Source: Leadbetterella lacustris (GTDB lineage: Bacteria > Bacteroidota > Bacteroidia > Cytophagales > Spirosomataceae). Taken from it: a DNA stretch of 64,000 bases. Below, piece after piece: positions 26,643 through 35,296 of the stretch (position 1 is the stretch's first letter; each line of letters begins with the position of its first letter). Under the pieces are notes generated by a model. That model was not told the origin of the DNA and made no database searches. It saw only the letters and a program-made list of their open reading frames with translations. Where the stretch lies: the NCBI GenBank assembly GCA_965234335.1, contig OZ248457.1, positions 221,634-285,633 of the forward strand, given 5' to 3'. The position numbers and the translations under genes were made by a program.

Positions 26643-27555
26643 GAAGTTCTAAGGTTTTTTGAATTAAGTCAAAGTATTTTTGTGTTTCTAGCATGATTTC
26701 AATAGCATTTTCATAGCTAATCTTCTTAAATTCAACTTTGGTTTGTGAACCGAACTGAGATAGCTTAGATATATCATTTTCTATAACAAAGCCCAATTTT
26801 GGATATCCCCCACTCACCTGGGCATCGGCCATCAAGATTATCATCTGCCCGTCAGGCAAAAGTTGAATAGTACCTTTTGTAACCGCAGCTGATATCATTT
26901 CTTTATTTTCTAACAACGTCAACGGCACTCCGCTCAACCTATAACCCATCCTGTTTGAATCTTTAGAAATCAAAAACTCCGAATTTAGCAGATTACTTTT
27001 AGAATCTTCATTTAATTCGTCAAACTCGAAACTCGGCACAAATCTTATGCATTTATTTGAATAATCATGAGCAAATGCCACTCCATAATTAGTTTCATGT
27101 TTATCAACCTCTTCATTATTATTCAAGACTATTTTTTCAGAAAAGGAAGGGAAATTGAGCTGAGCATTAGTAGATTTTGAACTTAACCACTCACGAATAT
27201 TAAAGCCACCCTTTACGCCAATATAAAGTCTTTCACCCTTGTTTTTAAACCTAAAAACTAAGTTATCTCCCGATTCTGCATGATATATTTTATTATTTCT
27301 AAGCAATTTCCCATTTAAATTAGCATTAAAATCCGCACCTGTTATGGCAAAAATACAAGATTCTTCAAACTGGAAATGTGGACAAGGAAAGTGGATTTCT
27401 AAAGCGGCTTCGTTTTCATTATTTCCTAAAACGATATTCAATAATTTTAAACTCAGGATATCCATTGCTCCGCCAATATTTACTCCAACTGACTGATAGC
27501 CAAACCTTCCTAGGTCTTGAAATGTACTTAAAATACCTTTTTTAAAAATTTCCAT
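26626..27555 (-). CDS. pxpC: 5-oxoprolinase subunit PxpC (biotin-dependent carboxyltransferase domain)
   Basis: A 309-residue protein of the KipA/YbgK/DUR1-like family. Family segments: GILSTFQDLGRFGYQSVGVN at the N-terminus, GGFNIREWL, ISKDSNRMGYRLSGVPL and ADAQVSGGYPKLGFVI. With PxpB it forms the ATP-using part that phosphorylates 5-oxoproline. It follows pxpB by 7 nt and overlaps pxpA. Confidence 0.95.
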   Translation of the reverse strand: MEIFKKGILSTFQDLGRFGYQSVGVNIGGAMDILSLKLLNIVLGNNENEAALEIHFPCPHFQFEESCIFAITGADFNANLNGKLLRNNKIYHAESGDNLVFRFKNKGERLYIGVKGGFNIREWLSSKSTNAQLNFPSFSEKIVLNNNEEVDKHETNYGVAFAHDYSNKCIRFVPSFEFDELNEDSKSNLLNSEFLISKDSNRMGYRLSGVPLTLLENKEMISAAVTKGTIQLLPDGQMIILMADAQVSGGYPKLGFVIENDISKLSQFGSQTKVEFKKISYENAIEIMLETQKYFDLIQKTLELRENEN

Positions 27556-27562
27556 CGATATT

Positions 27563-28216
27563 TCAAATGGGTTTAAATTTTACTTTATCACCGACAGAAA
27601 GATAGTTTAACTGTTCTAAATCGAACAGTTCGAGGGGTGTTGTTCCTATTATTTGCCAGCCTCCTGGACTTTCAGATGGATAAATCCCTGTTTGTAATCC
27701 ACCAATCCCTACGCTACCTTTGGTCACTTTTAATCTAGGAGAACTTTTTCTTGGCACAAATAGCCGTGGGTCCATACCCAATAAATATGGAAAACCGGGC
27801 AAAAAACCAATCATCGCAACAGTGTATGTCGTGCGAGAATGCAGCTGAATAAGTTCATCTACAGGCATTTGACAATAATTTGATACATATAATAAATCCG
27901 CTCCTTCATACTTTACAGGAATTTCCTTGAACAAGTTATGATCAAGAGAGGGAGATTTATCGAAAATAGATTTTTTAGAAAACCAATCTTCAAAAAAAGA
28001 AATTAAAGAATTATGGGAATAATAAAAACTAATGTCCACAAAAATGCTTACAGAATTGTAAGAAGGCACGGTTTCAAGTAACCAGGGCCAATCTTGAGCT
28101 TCAATTGATTTTTTTATCCGTAGAACTTCACTATGCGACGACAAACTTATTTCTTTATTCAAAAAAACACTAATTGATTTTTCCGACAAAATAGATAATG
28201 TGAAAGCATTTTCCAT
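27563..28216 (-). CDS. pxpB: 5-oxoprolinase subunit PxpB (KipI family)
   Basis: A 217-residue KipI/YbgJ family protein. Diagnostic segments are YTVAMIGFLPGFPYLLGMD, PRKSSPRLKVTKGSVGIGG and QTGIYPSESPGGWQIIGTTP. It is the partner of PxpC in the 5-oxoprolinase complex; in Bacillus the homologue KipI was first described as an inhibitor of KinA. It begins 2 nt after the stop of the small DUF255 relic gene. Confidence 0.95.
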   Translation of the reverse strand: MENAFTLSILSEKSISVFLNKEISLSSHSEVLRIKKSIEAQDWPWLLETVPSYNSVSIFVDISFYYSHNSLISFFEDWFSKKSIFDKSPSLDHNLFKEIPVKYEGADLLYVSNYCQMPVDELIQLHSRTTYTVAMIGFLPGFPYLLGMDPRLFVPRKSSPRLKVTKGSVGIGGLQTGIYPSESPGGWQIIGTTPLELFDLEQLNYLSVGDKVKFKPI

Positions 28217-28218
28217 CG

Positions 28219-28413
28219 TTATTTTAGCAATTTTATAGCTTCCTGAGCTGTTTTAACTGGCAAATGACAGGCCGAGTAGGCATTACTTAGAATAATCACC
28301 TTATCCTCATCAGCAGCCCTCTGAAGAGCTTCAGCCCCCCACGGATACCAATTTACAAGATTGTTCTTGTGTTGCAACAAATACGGACTGCTTTCTTGAG
28401 CTAAATGGTTCAT
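28219..28413 (-). CDS. 64-residue DUF255/YyaL-like relic (internal deletion)
   Basis: The first ~48 residues match the start of DUF255/YyaL/SPATA20 proteins (NHLAQESSPYLLQHKNN, then VNWYPWGAEAL and a YSAC segment). The intact family is ~650-700 residues and continues as SACHWCHVM with a thioredoxin-like CxxC. Here SACH is followed by LPVKTAQEAIKLLK and a stop, which resembles the extreme C-terminus of the same family (a Cys, two residues, then PV-T-EEL-KLL; recalled, not searched). So the gene looks like an in-frame fusion of both ends with the middle lost; the second Cys of CxxC is gone. It is coupled by ATGA to the upstream T9SS protein and lies 2 nt before pxpB. Function, if any, unknown. 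Confidence 0.75.
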   Translation of the reverse strand: MNHLAQESSPYLLQHKNNLVNWYPWGAEALQRAADEDKVIILSNAYSACHLPVKTAQEAIKLLK

Positions 28414-30074
28414 TGTGTAATAATTATTTTTTTAGAAACTTGAGACAATCCATCATCTATAATTACAATGAGTTCATTGGTTTTAAAATCCGAAATATTT
28501 ATCAATCTATCGAAAATCAATTCCTTAGACTTTACTTCTTCATTATAAAACAACCGGCCCAATATATCAGTAATTTTTATCTTAAAGTTCGTGGATGTTT
28601 TTAGTTGAAATTGCACACTAATCGATTCTGAAGTTGGATTAGGAAAGCATTTTAATTCCGTAAAATTAATATTTGGTTCTATGGCAGTTGGCAGCGAGAG
28701 GTCATATTGACAAAGAAAAATTTCATACCCTTTTAGTGTGATTTCTCTGTTAAAATTACCGTAACTAACAAATACCTTAACTTCCTCAGTATCTGATTTA
28801 GCGTTTGGATTATGAGCCGCAATAAGAAGTTTGTTATCTTTTTGCACTCCTCTCCAAATCGGTTTTTTGGTTTCATTGTATTCGCGGGCAGATATAGTCT
28901 CTATGAGTTTATAATCACCTTCAAATATATTTTTAAACTTCGATAGCCTATACAAACCCTTTGTGAAAAACTCATAATTAGACATATCTTTTTCCGTAAT
29001 TGTGGGGTCTTCCCAAAGCCATAATCCCTTAGCTCCGGCAAAAAAAGGAAAGATAGCCATAGATTCGGCCATCCATGGTTTTATGTTTCTTAACACAAAC
29101 TCTTTATTGAAGCTGTACTTCCCCCAGACAAAAACCATTTGATCTTTATTGGTCCATGCTCTGTTGGCCTCTATTTGAAACAATAAATACGACAAGTATT
29201 CACCCGCAAAAGGATGTGGATAGTCGTAATAAAAATAAGCCGATGGTGTCATAAATGTCTGTGAATTATAGGCCAATCCACCTACCTGATTCTTATCGAA
29301 ATCGTAACAAACATAATTCACCGCAGACTTATCGGTTTTCCATGCATCCCACGACCTCCCTTGAATATTTAAGAAAGTGTTGAGTATGGGAGCGTCAGAA
29401 TAGGAACTGATATTTTGAGCCGTAACTTTACCTTTATCCAAAACATACTGCATGGATTTTCCGTACAAGTCTTGAATACCTCGCTTGTATTGTTCGATAA
29501 ACTGCTGGTTGGACAAACTTCTAAATTGCTGTGGAACAATACTTAAATTCTTCAAAACGAGAATTGAATCATCAGATTTTAACTGAGTTTCTATATCAAA
29601 AACAAAAATATCTGCCGCAATTCTATCTTTTCCATTGGTTTCGGCTATCATTCTGGTAATTTCAGTATCCCAATATCTTTGAGAAACGCTCAAATCATTG
29701 TTAAAAGGTGATTTATGGGTCAACCATGGCTGTGCTGGGTTTGTATTTGCGACACTGTATTGTATGAATGCTCGATTTTTTTCAGGAATGAGATGAATGA
29801 AGTTAGGGTTTGAAAAATGTGTATATCCGCGTTTGAACATGAGTTCAGAACTAGCAAATCTCGATGGTCCACCGTAAACTATATTAAAAGGCAAATCAAA
29901 TTCTGGAAACTGTAACCAATTAATTCCATTACCAGGTTGAGAAGGTTTAAAGTCAAAATCTAGAGCAGTTGGACAAACCTGTGGGTAGGCAGAAATAGAA
30001 AAAACACTAAAAATTAATATATAAAATTGTCTATTAATATATCCTAAATAATTCTTCCTTAAATTTGTAGGCAT
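28410..30074 (-). CDS. T9SS-secreted protein with C-terminal sorting domain
   Basis: A 554-residue protein with an N-terminal signal (FYILIFSVFSISAYPQ, about residues 17-32) and a C-terminal type IX secretion sorting domain, recognisable from LKCFPNPTSESISVQF, the ITDILGRLFYNEEV segment and the closing VIIDDGLSQVSKKIIITQ. The middle has WLW-rich and Trp/Tyr-rich segments (FFAGAKGLWLWEDPT) reminiscent of glycoside-hydrolase-like barrels, but I cannot name a family. It should be exported to the cell surface by the T9SS. Its stop overlaps the start of the DUF255 relic (ATGA), so it heads the pxp operon. Confidence 0.8.
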   Translation of the reverse strand: MPTNLRKNYLGYINRQFYILIFSVFSISAYPQVCPTALDFDFKPSQPGNGINWLQFPEFDLPFNIVYGGPSRFASSELMFKRGYTHFSNPNFIHLIPEKNRAFIQYSVANTNPAQPWLTHKSPFNNDLSVSQRYWDTEITRMIAETNGKDRIAADIFVFDIETQLKSDDSILVLKNLSIVPQQFRSLSNQQFIEQYKRGIQDLYGKSMQYVLDKGKVTAQNISSYSDAPILNTFLNIQGRSWDAWKTDKSAVNYVCYDFDKNQVGGLAYNSQTFMTPSAYFYYDYPHPFAGEYLSYLLFQIEANRAWTNKDQMVFVWGKYSFNKEFVLRNIKPWMAESMAIFPFFAGAKGLWLWEDPTITEKDMSNYEFFTKGLYRLSKFKNIFEGDYKLIETISAREYNETKKPIWRGVQKDNKLLIAAHNPNAKSDTEEVKVFVSYGNFNREITLKGYEIFLCQYDLSLPTAIEPNINFTELKCFPNPTSESISVQFQLKTSTNFKIKITDILGRLFYNEEVKSKELIFDRLINISDFKTNELIVIIDDGLSQVSKKIIITQ

Positions 30075-30110
30075 TCTAATAAGTTTTATTACAAAATTAA
30101 CTCAAAAAAA

Positions 30111-30557
30111 ATGAAAAAAGTCTTAATAATTGCATTTGTTGTTTTCATTTCTTTTGCTTGTAAGAAGGATAAAGTAGAACCAAGTAACCTTAGCCAAGCA
30201 GAACTCCTATCATTAAATAGTTGGCAATTAGGCAGATATACTGATACAAATGGAAAAACTCTAAGTAATTCCGAACTGAACATTTCGGCTGTTGCACTGT
30301 ATGGTTTACAATTTGAATTCAGAGCAGATAAGGAGACTAGAGCGGTAGATAAAATCACAAAAAGTATACTAAATAGAGGCACCTGGAATTTATTATCAGG
30401 AGAAACAGTGTTAGATATCGATATCAGTAGTTTCAAGGGGCAATTCAAGATTATCACACTTTCAAAAGGAAAATTGACCTTGCAAGCGAGCACAGGCAAC
30501 TTCCTTTCTGGTGTTGGTTCTGAAATCAACATGGAATTTACTGAATCTAGAAACTAA
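30111..30557 (+). CDS. Lipoprotein, lipocalin-like
   Basis: A 148-residue protein with lipoprotein signal VLIIAFVVFISFACKKDK, a form very common in Bacteroidota. The mature part begins with LLSLNSWQLGRYTDTNGK, and alternates beta strands (RGTWNLLSGETVLDI, KGQFKIITLSKGKLTLQ), a pattern of small lipocalin-like envelope proteins. No ligand can be inferred. It is divergent from the T9SS protein (36 nt apart) and followed after 39 nt by the XRE regulator. Confidence 0.72.
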   Translation: MKKVLIIAFVVFISFACKKDKVEPSNLSQAELLSLNSWQLGRYTDTNGKTLSNSELNISAVALYGLQFEFRADKETRAVDKITKSILNRGTWNLLSGETVLDIDISSFKGQFKIITLSKGKLTLQASTGNFLSGVGSEINMEFTESRN

Positions 30558-30596
30558 GTCCTTCAACAGAAAAATACCAATAGCACGAAAATCATA

Positions 30597-32075
30597 ATGA
30601 GCCTCAATACTGATCACATAAAACTAATATTTGGACTAAAACTCAAACAATTACGCCAAGAAAAGGGATTTTCGTTGCAAGACCTTTCTAATATTTCGGG
30701 ACTTTCAATGTCCTACATAAATGAAATAGAAAAAGGCAAAAAATATCCTAAAGCAGACAAAATATCAGCTTTGGCAGAAGCTTTGGGTATAGAATATGAC
30801 AGCTTAGTTTCTTTGAAGCTCAACAAGAAATTACAACCTATTTCTAATTTGCTAAAGTCAAATTTCCTGACCGAAATACCTTTTGACTTTTTTGGAATAG
30901 ATCCAGCCAACTTGCTAGAAATGCTCTCAGATGCACCCACTAAGCTAAGTGCGTTTATTAATACCATCATAAAAATTGGTAAAAGCTATAGCATGAGTGT
31001 GGAGCAATTCTATTTCGCAGTACTTCGTTCTTATCAAGAAATGCACAATAATTACTTCCCCGAATTGGAAGAAATGGCCGAGGCATTCTTGGAAAAAAAT
31101 AAAATTGCTGAAGATACAGTAATCGATGAATTTTATTTGTCCAATCTCCTTTCAGACCAATACGGAATAGTTGTTGAGTTTTTTGATGAAAAAGATTATC
31201 CAGTTTTAGGTTCAATTAGGTCAGTATTTATACCGAAATCAAAAAAACTCTTAATCAATAAAAGAATTTCATCTGACCAAAGGGCATTTACGCTAGCGAG
31301 GGAACTTGGTTTTCTTCACATGAACCTGAAAATGAGGCCAATGACTTCGTCTTGGATTGAAGTAAACTCTTTCGACGAAGTATTTAACAATTTCCAAGCT
31401 TCATATTTTGCAGGAGCAATTTTAATAAAAAAAGAACCGCTTGTTCAGAGTTTAAAACATTTTTTTTCATCAGAAAAGTTCTCGGAGAAAAAACTCATAG
31501 AAATTATTCATAAGTTTCAAACCACTCCTGAGACACTTTTACATAGGGTTTTTAGTATTCTGCCATATTTTTTTGCTATAGATAAACTTTTTTTCCTAAG
31601 ATTCGAAGCTCCAGTGGGTTCAAAAGACTATGTTTTGACGAAAGAACTACACCTTTCAAAATTGCACGACCCACAAGAAAGTAAAAACGAAAACTATTGT
31701 CGTAGATGGGTTTCTTTAAAAATTCTCGACGAACTTTCTTCTCTACAGAAGAGCAAAAAAGACGATTTGCTCGTTCAGGCCCAGGTATCGGACTACGAAG
31801 ATGCCGGAAATCAATACTTCGTAATTTCCATTGCAAGACCTCTGAATATTTTAGAAAGTACCAACGTTAGTGTAAGTATTGGTTTTGAAGTATCTCCTGA
31901 GGTCATTCAAAAAATTGCTTTCTTGAATGACGGTAAAGTGAAACACCAGAAGGTGAATCAGACATGTGAGAAATGCTCAATTTTTGACTGCAAGGAGCGT
32001 GTTGCTGCACCTACAATTTTGCAAAAGAAAAGACAAACCAAACTTATGAAAGAAGCAATCGCCAGTTTAAACTAA
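30597..32075 (+). CDS. XRE family regulator with IrrE/ImmA-like domain (ScfR/RamB-like)
   Basis: A 492-residue protein: an N-terminal HTH_XRE domain (about residues 12-70; LKQLRQEKGFSLQDLSNISG), a linker, an IrrE/ImmA-like domain and a C-terminal Cys region (CEKCSIFDCKERVAAP). This layout is that of the short-chain fatty-acid / glyoxylate-cycle regulators (RamB, ScfR). The protease motif is not kept: the HExxH region reads TLARELGFLHMNL, with Arg for the first His and Phe for the second. So it probably senses or binds DNA rather than cutting protein. Its targets are not identified from this window. Confidence 0.82.
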   Translation: MSLNTDHIKLIFGLKLKQLRQEKGFSLQDLSNISGLSMSYINEIEKGKKYPKADKISALAEALGIEYDSLVSLKLNKKLQPISNLLKSNFLTEIPFDFFGIDPANLLEMLSDAPTKLSAFINTIIKIGKSYSMSVEQFYFAVLRSYQEMHNNYFPELEEMAEAFLEKNKIAEDTVIDEFYLSNLLSDQYGIVVEFFDEKDYPVLGSIRSVFIPKSKKLLINKRISSDQRAFTLARELGFLHMNLKMRPMTSSWIEVNSFDEVFNNFQASYFAGAILIKKEPLVQSLKHFFSSEKFSEKKLIEIIHKFQTTPETLLHRVFSILPYFFAIDKLFFLRFEAPVGSKDYVLTKELHLSKLHDPQESKNENYCRRWVSLKILDELSSLQKSKKDDLLVQAQVSDYEDAGNQYFVISIARPLNILESTNVSVSIGFEVSPEVIQKIAFLNDGKVKHQKVNQTCEKCSIFDCKERVAAPTILQKKRQTKLMKEAIASLN

Positions 32076-32079
32076 AATA

Positions 32080-32658
32080 TTAGATTTCCTCGGCTTCAAC
32101 AAGTTTAACTTCAGGAACCATAGAGGTTAGCAAACGTTCAATACCTGATTTTAATGTAATAGTAGCCGAAGGACAGCCACTGCAAGAACCTTGTAGATAA
32201 ACTTTTACAAGGCCAGAATCTTCATCAAATGAAGAAAAATTGATTGCCCCACCATCAGATTCAACTGCTGGACGAACATACTGATCAAGCGTAGCTTTTA
32301 TTTTTGCAACAATGGCAGTATCATTTGCGTCGACAATCAAAGTATTTGAATCAATAGTTTTTTGAGCAAAAACAGAGTTACTTTCATCAAAAAATATCTT
32401 TAAGAATTTTTTGAGATCGAAAAGACACTCCTCCCATTCAATATCTGAATCTTTCGTGATAGTGATAAAATTAGAAGACAAAAATACTCTTTGTACAAAA
32501 TGAAATTGGAAAATATCAGCTGCCAGTGGGGACGCCTTCGATTCGTTCATGGCTGAGGCCATATCCGGATAATCAAAAGACAAACCTTCAGGGACAATTT
32601 CAAAATTAAGAACAAACTTCATCGAGTTCGGATTGGGACTCAATTCAGTATAAATCAT
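32080..32658 (-). CDS. NifU (Nfu)-domain Fe-S scaffold protein
   Basis: A 192-residue Nfu protein: N-terminal Nfu domain (YTELSPNPNSMKFVLNF) and C-terminal NifU domain with the Fe-S binding motif GSCSGCPSATITLKSGIE. It is an Fe-S carrier. The start at 32658 is chosen because family members begin MxIYTExSPNPN; an ATG six codons upstream (32676) is also in frame. It converges with the XRE regulator, with only 4 nt between stops. Confidence 0.93.
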   Translation of the reverse strand: MIYTELSPNPNSMKFVLNFEIVPEGLSFDYPDMASAMNESKASPLAADIFQFHFVQRVFLSSNFITITKDSDIEWEECLFDLKKFLKIFFDESNSVFAQKTIDSNTLIVDANDTAIVAKIKATLDQYVRPAVESDGGAINFSSFDEDSGLVKVYLQGSCSGCPSATITLKSGIERLLTSMVPEVKLVEAEEI

Positions 32659-32740
32659 CGTATTTCTCTTAAACATATTATTCTTTATTACTAACCATTA
32701 AAACACTAGTTTTATAGATTAAGTTTGATTTTTAGACATA

Positions 32741-32766
32741 AAAAAAGAGGCTAAGCCTCTTTTTTA
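32741..32766. terminator. Terminator downstream of rpmA
   Basis: Near-perfect palindrome: AAAAAAGAGG (32741-32750), loop CTAAG, CCTCTTTTTT; T-rich on either strand. It lies 19 nt past the rpmA stop and separates it from the Nfu gene. Confidence 0.85.
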
Positions 32767-32784
32767 TGAATTTCTAACTAGAAA

Positions 32785-33051
32785 TTAAGCTTCCACAGGT
32801 GCTGGAAGCACGTGAACGAAAGATTTGCCATCGCGACCTTTCTTGAAAGTCACAAGACCGTCTGACAATGCAAACAAAGTATGATCACGACCTAAGCCAA
32901 CATTTTGACCTGGATTGTGCTTTGTTCCACGCTGACGAACGATGATATTACCAGCAATAGCTGATTGACCACCATACAATTTAACGCCTAAACGCTTACT
33001 TTCTGATTCACGACCGTTTCTAGAACTACCGACTCCTTTCTTATGTGCCAT
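32785..33051 (-). CDS. rpmA: 50S ribosomal protein L27
   Basis: An 88-residue L27 protein. The start MAHKKGVGSSRNGRESESKR is that of the family, with KLYGGQSAIAGNIIVRQRGT and GRDHTLFALSDG following. There is no N-terminal cleavable extension of the Firmicutes type. L27 sits near the peptidyl transferase centre. It follows rplU by 29 nt, the usual rplU-rpmA pair. Confidence 0.98.
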   Translation of the reverse strand: MAHKKGVGSSRNGRESESKRLGVKLYGGQSAIAGNIIVRQRGTKHNPGQNVGLGRDHTLFALSDGLVTFKKGRDGKSFVHVLPAPVEA

Positions 33052-33080
33052 CGTCTTTTAATGTTTTAAATATTAATTAA

Positions 33081-33395
33081 TTAAGCTGCAATTATTTCGT
33101 CAATCTGAATCTTTGTCAACGACTGACGGTGTCCATTTTGCTTCTGATAACCTTTACGTCTTTTTTTCTTGAAAACGATTACTTTTTCGCCTTTCAAGTG
33201 TTCAATAATTGTGCATTTTACGGTTGCACCTGCCACGGTTGGAGCTCCTACTGAAACTGCACCGCTATTATCGACAAGGAGTACCTTGTCAAAAACAAGC
33301 TCAGCGTTCGTTTCTCCCGCCAAACGGTGGGTATAAATGAAACGACCCTTTTCAACTTTAAACTGCTGGCCTGCTATCTCTACGATTGCGTACAT
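33081..33395 (-). CDS. rplU: 50S ribosomal protein L21
   Basis: A 104-residue L21 protein: MYAIVEIAGQQFKVEKGRFI at the start and KGEKVIVFKKKRRKGYQKQN with the RRKGYxKxxGHRQ signature near the C-terminus. It binds 23S rRNA. First gene of the rplU-rpmA operon, with a textbook Bacteroidota promoter upstream. Confidence 0.98.
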   Translation of the reverse strand: MYAIVEIAGQQFKVEKGRFIYTHRLAGETNAELVFDKVLLVDNSGAVSVGAPTVAGATVKCTIIEHLKGEKVIVFKKKRRKGYQKQNGHRQSLTKIQIDEIIAA

Positions 33396-33433
33396 TTTAG
33401 CTAAATTTAAATGATAATAATAAAATTGGAGTG

Positions 33434-33464
33434 CAAATTTAAGATTTTATTTGTAATAAACAAA
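33434..33464 (-). promoter_or_regulatory. rplU-rpmA promoter (Bacteroidota consensus)
   Basis: On the minus strand TTTG (33464-33461), a 19-nt spacer and TAAATTTG (33441-33434) match TTTG-N19-TAnnTTTG exactly. The ATG of rplU is 39 nt downstream. Confidence 0.72.
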
Positions 33465-33504
33465 TAGTAACTCAAATAATACCTTTCTTTCAGTGCAAAA
33501 AAAC

Positions 33505-34575
33505 TTACTTTTCCCAATTTTCAAAAATGACTTCGCTGATCTTCTGGCATCCAGCATCCGAAAAGTGCATATCATCAAAAAAGTATTTGCTGTCCTTAGG
33601 CAAAAGTTTTGCCAAGTCAATCATTTGAGTTTTTGACTCGACACATACTTGGCGTACCGTCTGATTGTAAAGTTCCAGCTTTTGGCTATACTGTAATCCA
33701 CTAAAAATGTGAAACTGATATTTTGCCAAATCCAAGCCAGTTGTTGGGTCTATGCCTTCACCAAAAAGCAAAGGTTGTGTCAGAAACACTGGTTTTACAT
33801 TATTTACTTTACAAATGTCTATAATTTCGAAAATCCTTTTTTTGTATTCTTTTTGTGCTTTTTCGTGCTTTTTAAGAATCTTCCCCATTTCGTTTTGAGG
33901 CAGTGGCCTTACCTTTATTTGATGCTCTAATTGACACTCCGCGTTGTCTTTAACCCCCAATTTAAAGGCCTGATAACTTCTGTAAAACGAATGGAGTAAA
34001 TTTATTAGCTTAGAATATTCCTCAATTTGGATTACATAATACTCTATGTTTTTTTCAACTAATTTGCTATCAAAACGATTACCGCCATTATCCGTAGTCG
34101 CCAAGTCGTTTATTCCTATTAAAAAAAAAGCATATTCAGGCTTCAATTGAGATAGATAGCCATTCAATAATGAAATATGGCCGACCGTAGAGTGACCGTT
34201 TAATCCTGCATTATTTACCAAAAAGCTGGGCCCTAATTTCTGCGAAAGTAAATACGGCCAATGTTTTTTGTCATCGATATAGAAACACTCCGTGGTACTG
34301 CCACCCACAAATAACATCTTGGTCCTTTTGGTGTTTAAATCCCATTCTTCTCCCCTAAAACCAAGAGAATTTTTAGTATGAACTGCATTTTTTGAAATTT
34401 TAGTAAATTTTTCGTTCGGCAAATTATACTTTTGATTTTTAGGTAAAACGATATTGTTACCTTTAAGTCTTACGGGTACTGGTGAAAAAAAACGTAGGAA
34501 AATCTCTAATGCTATTGCTACAATAATTAAAACGTAGCATAGATAGATGATTTTCGAGAAAATACCTTTTAGCAT
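33505..34575 (-). CDS. SGNH/GDSL hydrolase family membrane protein
   Basis: A 356-residue protein with one N-terminal transmembrane segment (IYLCYVLIIVAIALEIFLRF) and a periplasmic SGNH hydrolase domain. The four blocks are visible: FVGGSTTEC (Ser nucleophile), NNAGLNGHS (Gly block), FLIGINDLAT (Asn) and FFDDMHFSDAG (Asp-His). Such proteins often acetylate or deacetylate glycans or lipids, which fits the polysaccharide region that follows, though the substrate is unknown. About 720 nt of non-coding DNA lie upstream. Confidence 0.82.
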   Translation of the reverse strand: MLKGIFSKIIYLCYVLIIVAIALEIFLRFFSPVPVRLKGNNIVLPKNQKYNLPNEKFTKISKNAVHTKNSLGFRGEEWDLNTKRTKMLFVGGSTTECFYIDDKKHWPYLLSQKLGPSFLVNNAGLNGHSTVGHISLLNGYLSQLKPEYAFFLIGINDLATTDNGGNRFDSKLVEKNIEYYVIQIEEYSKLINLLHSFYRSYQAFKLGVKDNAECQLEHQIKVRPLPQNEMGKILKKHEKAQKEYKKRIFEIIDICKVNNVKPVFLTQPLLFGEGIDPTTGLDLAKYQFHIFSGLQYSQKLELYNQTVRQVCVESKTQMIDLAKLLPKDSKYFFDDMHFSDAGCQKISEVIFENWEK

Positions 34576-35296
34576 TTAAATCTTTTTTTTAGCTAGTTTT
34601 AAAGTAATTTCAATTTTGAAAAAAAAACTTTAAATGGCTGCCTGTATCAATATAATGGAATCTTACAAAATTGTAGGCAAAGATAATAAATCGATCTATT
34701 AGTTTTACAAACTTATGGAAAGTGTAGCTCCCTATTGAAAAAAACTATTCTAACAAAGTGCTTATATACTAATTGGGGACGTTTTAAACTAAATAGGAGG
34801 TTTCATTTTGAATTCTTTATGATTTTCCAAGCCAAACTTATGCTAATGCCCTTACTCTATATTTCTTTGGGGTCATTTTTAGTGCCTGGCATCACTCCAA
34901 TTTTGAGGTGAGCTTTTACTTTGTATATACTGTAGAAAATATAATAAAACACAATAAATTCGAAGGTAGATTTGCCGAAATATTTTAACTGATTTTAGAG
35001 CTCATCGGCTGCCCGTTATTTCATTTTTCACAGCCTATTAGAGAGAGATTTTGAAACTAAAAAAAGACTTTTTACTGTGTCGATTTTCAGTACATTGTGA
35101 CAGTTTGCGTTTGATGCATTTATTAAAAAAACATAAAGCATTAAACCCCTTTAAGACCGAAATACATAAGTTTGTTTGGTCTTTACTTCATAAACATACA
35201 TCGTAGCATTCGGATTTGATTGTCATTTGCTATTTCATCAATCCAACAATTTTAACTTTGCCGCCGATTTTCGATAAAAAACCAAGCTTAAATCGT
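34576..35296. other. Gene-free region inside the polysaccharide cluster
   Basis: About 720 nt with no intact gene. There is a stop-free plus-strand stretch of about 45 codons around 34778-34911 and a short minus-strand one around 35040-35150, neither recognisable. Given the pseudogene 2.3 kb away, decayed coding DNA is a possible explanation, but I cannot identify a parent gene. Confidence 0.4.

Noticed and set aside
30089..30532. 147-codon minus-strand frame opposite the lipoprotein gene
   Set aside because: The plus-strand lipoprotein has a signal and lipobox; the opposite frame has neither and no recognisable domain.
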